Shown here one piece after another: positions 5,818-7,115 of a stretch of 7,115 nt of DNA. Both the position numbers and the translations under genes were made by a program. Source of the DNA: Candidatus Krumholzibacteriia bacterium. GTDB taxonomy: Bacteria > Krumholzibacteriota > Krumholzibacteriia > LZORAL124-64-63. Under the pieces are notes generated by a model that was given only the letters and a program-made list of their open reading frames with translations, did no database searches and had not been told where the DNA came from. The stretch lies in the NCBI GenBank assembly GCA_014859985.1, contig JACZKN010000239.1:1-7115 (forward strand). The letters are read 5' to 3'. How positions within the stretch are numbered: position 1 is the first letter of the stretch; every line of letters begins with the position of its first letter.

Positions 5818-5893
5818 GAAAGTCCTGGGCACGAACTGAAAAGACACTTGAGCGCCGGCCTCCGGCAAAACCGCATTGCAAAGGGAGAGAACC

Positions 5894-6424
5894 ATGAAGA
5901 AGCTGATGATCACCGCCCTGGTCCTGGTCGCCGCCTTCGCGCTGGCCGGGTGCAGCGACGACAACAACCCCACCGCCGTGACCGGCGCCGAGAAGGCCAG
6001 GCCTTCCGAGCGGACCACCATCGTGGACGTCGCCCTGGCCGTGAACGCCGAGACGGGCGAGTTCTCCACCCTGATCGCCGCCGTGGTGGCCGCCGACCTG
6101 GTCGACGCCCTCAGCGCCCGCGGCCAGTTGACGGTATTCGCCCCGACGGACGCCGCGTTCGCGAAGTTGGGACTGGATGCCGACAGCATCGGGAGCCTGG
6201 ACAAGGACACCCTGACCGGCATCCTGCTCTACCACGTGGCCAAGGGCCGTCGTCTGGCCGAGGACGTCGTTTCCTCCGACCGGATCCGCATGCTCAACGG
6301 CGGCTTCACCGCCATCAGCCTGAACGACGAGGGTGCTTTCATCAACGACGCCCTGATCGTGGCGACGGATGTGCCGGCGGACAACGGCGTGATCCACGTG
6401 ATCGACACGGTGCTGCTGCCGTAA
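5894..6424 (+). CDS. FAS1 (fasciclin) domain lipoprotein
   Basis: A 176-aa exported lipoprotein with one FAS1 domain. The start is the ATG at 5894, with GGGAG at 5883-5887 six bases upstream. The signal peptide MKKLMITALVLVAAFALAGC ends in a good lipobox (LAGC, Cys20). Ser, not Asp, follows at +2, so in a Gram-negative-type cell outer-membrane sorting is expected. A short Asn/Pro/Thr-rich linker (21-42) precedes the domain (about 43-176), which is of normal length. The H1 motif LTVFAPTDAAFAKL is at 79-92, YHVAKG at 113-118, and the H2 motif GVIHVIDTVLLP at 165-176. FAS1 domains act in adhesion and matrix or carbohydrate contact, but bacterial single-domain forms mostly have no proven role. 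It is divergent from the SDR operon through the shared promoter island and ends in a hairpin at 6450-6486. Confidence 0.94.
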   Translation: MKKLMITALVLVAAFALAGCSDDNNPTAVTGAEKARPSERTTIVDVALAVNAETGEFSTLIAAVVAADLVDALSARGQLTVFAPTDAAFAKLGLDADSIGSLDKDTLTGILLYHVAKGRRLAEDVVSSDRIRMLNGGFTAISLNDEGAFINDALIVATDVPADNGVIHVIDTVLLP

Positions 6425-6449
6425 GCGGCCCCAGCACGTTGACGCGGCC

Positions 6450-6486
6450 GGTGAAAGGGCTGGGAGGTGATCCTGGCCCTTTCGCC
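6450..6486. terminator. Hairpin between convergent genes
   Basis: GGTGAAAGGGC (6450-6460) pairs with GCCCTTTCGCC (6476-6486) over 11 bp with one G-T wobble, and the loop can add AGG/CCT. It starts 26 bases after the FAS1 stop and also lies downstream of the minus-strand small gene, so it could serve both. Neither side has a T-tract, so it may act with Rho or as an RNA 3'-end stabiliser rather than as an intrinsic terminator. Confidence 0.5.
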
Positions 6487-6591
6487 ATGGGGCAAAGAGC
6501 AACCAGTCGGGCCGCCACACCGAGGCGGGGCCGAACCGGTTCGCGGAGCTGGGGCGGCCGGCGGCCGGCGCCGCAGCCCGTACCGCCACGG
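6487..6591. other. GC-rich spacer without a visible gene
   Basis: About 105 bases between the hairpin and the end of the small minus-strand gene. It holds a perfect 12-bp palindrome, CGAACCGGTTCG (6532-6543), and repeated GGCCGGC units near 6558-6572. No coding frame looks real. The palindrome could be a protein-binding site or compositional chance. Confidence 0.25.
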
Positions 6592-6837
6592 TCAGGTGCG
6601 GTCGGCGTCGTCCTCGGCATCGCTGCCGGTGCCGTCCTCGGCGTCCGCGTCGTCATCCTCCGGCAGGACTTCGACCACGTTGCCGAACTCGTCCACCATG
6701 ACCACCGGCTCGGCGGGGATCTCGCCGGCCTCGATGGCGGCCTTGCGCGCGGCCTTGGCCTCGCGCTTGGCCTCCTTCTTCTTCTGCTTCTCGAGTTCCT
6801 TGCGGCGCTTCTCGTAGGAAAAGTGGGATTTCGCCAA
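6592..6837 (-). CDS. Small Lys-rich protein with acidic tail
   Basis: An 81-aa protein. The N-terminal half (1-37, MAKSHFSYEKRRKELEKQKK and onward) is very basic and helical, probably a single charged helix or coiled coil. A short ordered-looking core follows (PAEPVVMVDEFGNVVEVLPE, 41-60), and the last 20 residues are almost all Asp, Glu, Ala and Gly. The 'MAKSHFSYEKRxKELxKxKK' opening recurs in small uncharacterised proteins of many bacteria, as I remember it, and may contact nucleic acid or the ribosome; that is inference. The start is the TTG at 6837, with GAGAGG at 6851-6846 eight bases upstream. There is no signal peptide, so it is cytosolic. The strongly biased composition matches a real short gene rather than a shadow, because the opposite strand gives only low-complexity translations. 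Confidence 0.78.
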   Translation of the reverse strand: MAKSHFSYEKRRKELEKQKKKEAKREAKAARKAAIEAGEIPAEPVVMVDEFGNVVEVLPEDDDADAEDGTGSDAEDDADRT

Positions 6838-6868
6838 ATCCTCGTCCTCTCGTCCGGGTGAAGGGAAA

Positions 6869-6898
6869 GGACCCCGCCTCCTGCCGGAGACGGGGTCC
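6869..6898 (-). terminator. Hairpin followed by a pyrimidine tract (minus strand)
   Basis: GGACCCCG (6869-6876) pairs with CGGGGTCC (6891-6898), and the inner TCC/GGA can also pair around a TGCC loop. On the minus strand the stem is followed by TTTCCCTTC, a T/C tract. This fits a terminator for a minus-strand gene ending to the right (a frame ends with TAA at 6947-6945), or a leader hairpin of the small gene that starts 31 bases further on. Confidence 0.5.
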
Positions 6899-6993
6899 CA
6901 TTCGGCTTACGCCCGCGTGGGCTGCCTTGGTCGTCCGGACCAGGTTACCAGCCGCGGCTGCCGCCACGGCCGCCCAGGACGCTCGAATCGCCG

Positions 6994-7115
6994 GGCGACG
7001 AGTCGGTGCTGGTGATGGGCAGCGGCCCGGCCGACAAGCTGGAGGAGTGCGCCATCGCCTTCACCGATCTCATCGGCCGCGCCCGCCGGCGTCTGTGGAT
7101 CGTCAGCCCCTATTT
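6994..7115 (+). CDS. Phospholipase D / cardiolipin synthase-like protein, internal fragment
   Basis: From about 6994 to the right edge one plus-strand frame reads GDESVLVMGSGPADKLEECA and continues through FTDLIGRARRRLWIVSPYF. This matches the stretch of cardiolipin synthases between the two HKD motifs, where 'v.v..SGP' and 'AR.rlwI.tPYFvPd' open the second PLD half. The second HKD motif would lie beyond the window. The frame is open only back to a stop at 6859-6861 and has no ATG, GTG or TTG before GTG 7006; neither that codon nor ATG 7015 has a ribosome binding site. The first PLD half is absent upstream. It is therefore a 5'-truncated copy, an unusual single-HKD protein, or the product of a rearrangement or assembly join. 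Confidence 0.6.

Noticed and set aside
5811..5834. Additional plus-strand promoter from the perfect TTGACA at 5811
   Set aside because: No acceptable -10 hexamer at 16-18 bp spacing; it fits better as an operator half-site.
5848..6861. 337-codon plus-strand frame across the FAS1 gene and the small minus-strand gene
   Set aside because: Arg/Gly-rich shadow in a different frame from FAS1 that crosses a hairpin and an oppositely directed gene.
6945..7055. Minus-strand 36-codon frame ending GGRGGSRGW
   Set aside because: Not called as a gene because the plus-strand PLD reading covers most of it and the frame meets a stop at 7110-7112; retained only as part of the junction finding.
1..7115. CRISPR arrays, tRNA/rRNA genes, insertion sequences or phage genes
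   Set aside because: No regularly spaced repeats, tRNA-like cloverleaf, transposase motifs or terminal inverted repeats were seen on either strand.

Overview
The window is very GC-rich DNA (roughly 70% by eye, not computed) with short intergenic gaps, strong GGAGG-type ribosome binding sites and several TTG starts. One secreted enzyme ends in a FlgD-like Ig/sorting domain with the YPNPFNP signature, and the same protein set includes an ECF sigma factor and a PP2C phosphatase. Together these suggest a high-GC member of the Fibrobacterota-Chlorobiota-Bacteroidota-related candidate phyla (Krumholzibacteriota, Eisenbacteria or Latescibacterota type). That placement is inference. I see no CRISPR array, tRNA, rRNA or insertion sequence.

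Layout. On the minus strand, 1-678 holds a zf-HC2 anti-sigma factor (cut by the window edge) and the ECF sigma factor whose gene overlaps its start. On the plus strand, 882-4489 holds three genes: an unrecognised secreted protein, a secreted alpha/beta hydrolase with a C-terminal sorting domain, and a LOV-domain PP2C phosphatase that keeps every canonical flavin-pocket residue. The last two each have a readable promoter. Convergent to these, 4520-5723 on the minus strand is a tight two-gene operon: a short-chain dehydrogenase (SDR) and a four-helix membrane protein. An AT-rich island at about 5770-5820 separates the SDR from a plus-strand FAS1 (fasciclin) lipoprotein gene. It holds two overlapping divergent sigma70-type promoters and 11-bp-phased TnnACA half-sites. 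After a hairpin comes a small minus-strand Lys-rich/acidic protein. The right edge holds an internal piece of a cardiolipin-synthase-like phospholipase D with no visible start.

How the genes may work together. The window combines a blue-light sensor (LOV-PP2C), an ECF sigma/anti-sigma pair, and an SDR/membrane-protein operon divergent from a FAS1 lipoprotein. The control region between the last two resembles what I remember of the operators of B12-dependent MerR-type light repressors (CarH/LitR). The most interesting hypothesis is therefore a light or photo-oxidative-stress locus. The sensor and the promoter architecture are read directly from sequence; the functional link between them is inference. 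The SDR is also notable for an isoleucine where the catalytic tyrosine of the YxxxK motif should be.
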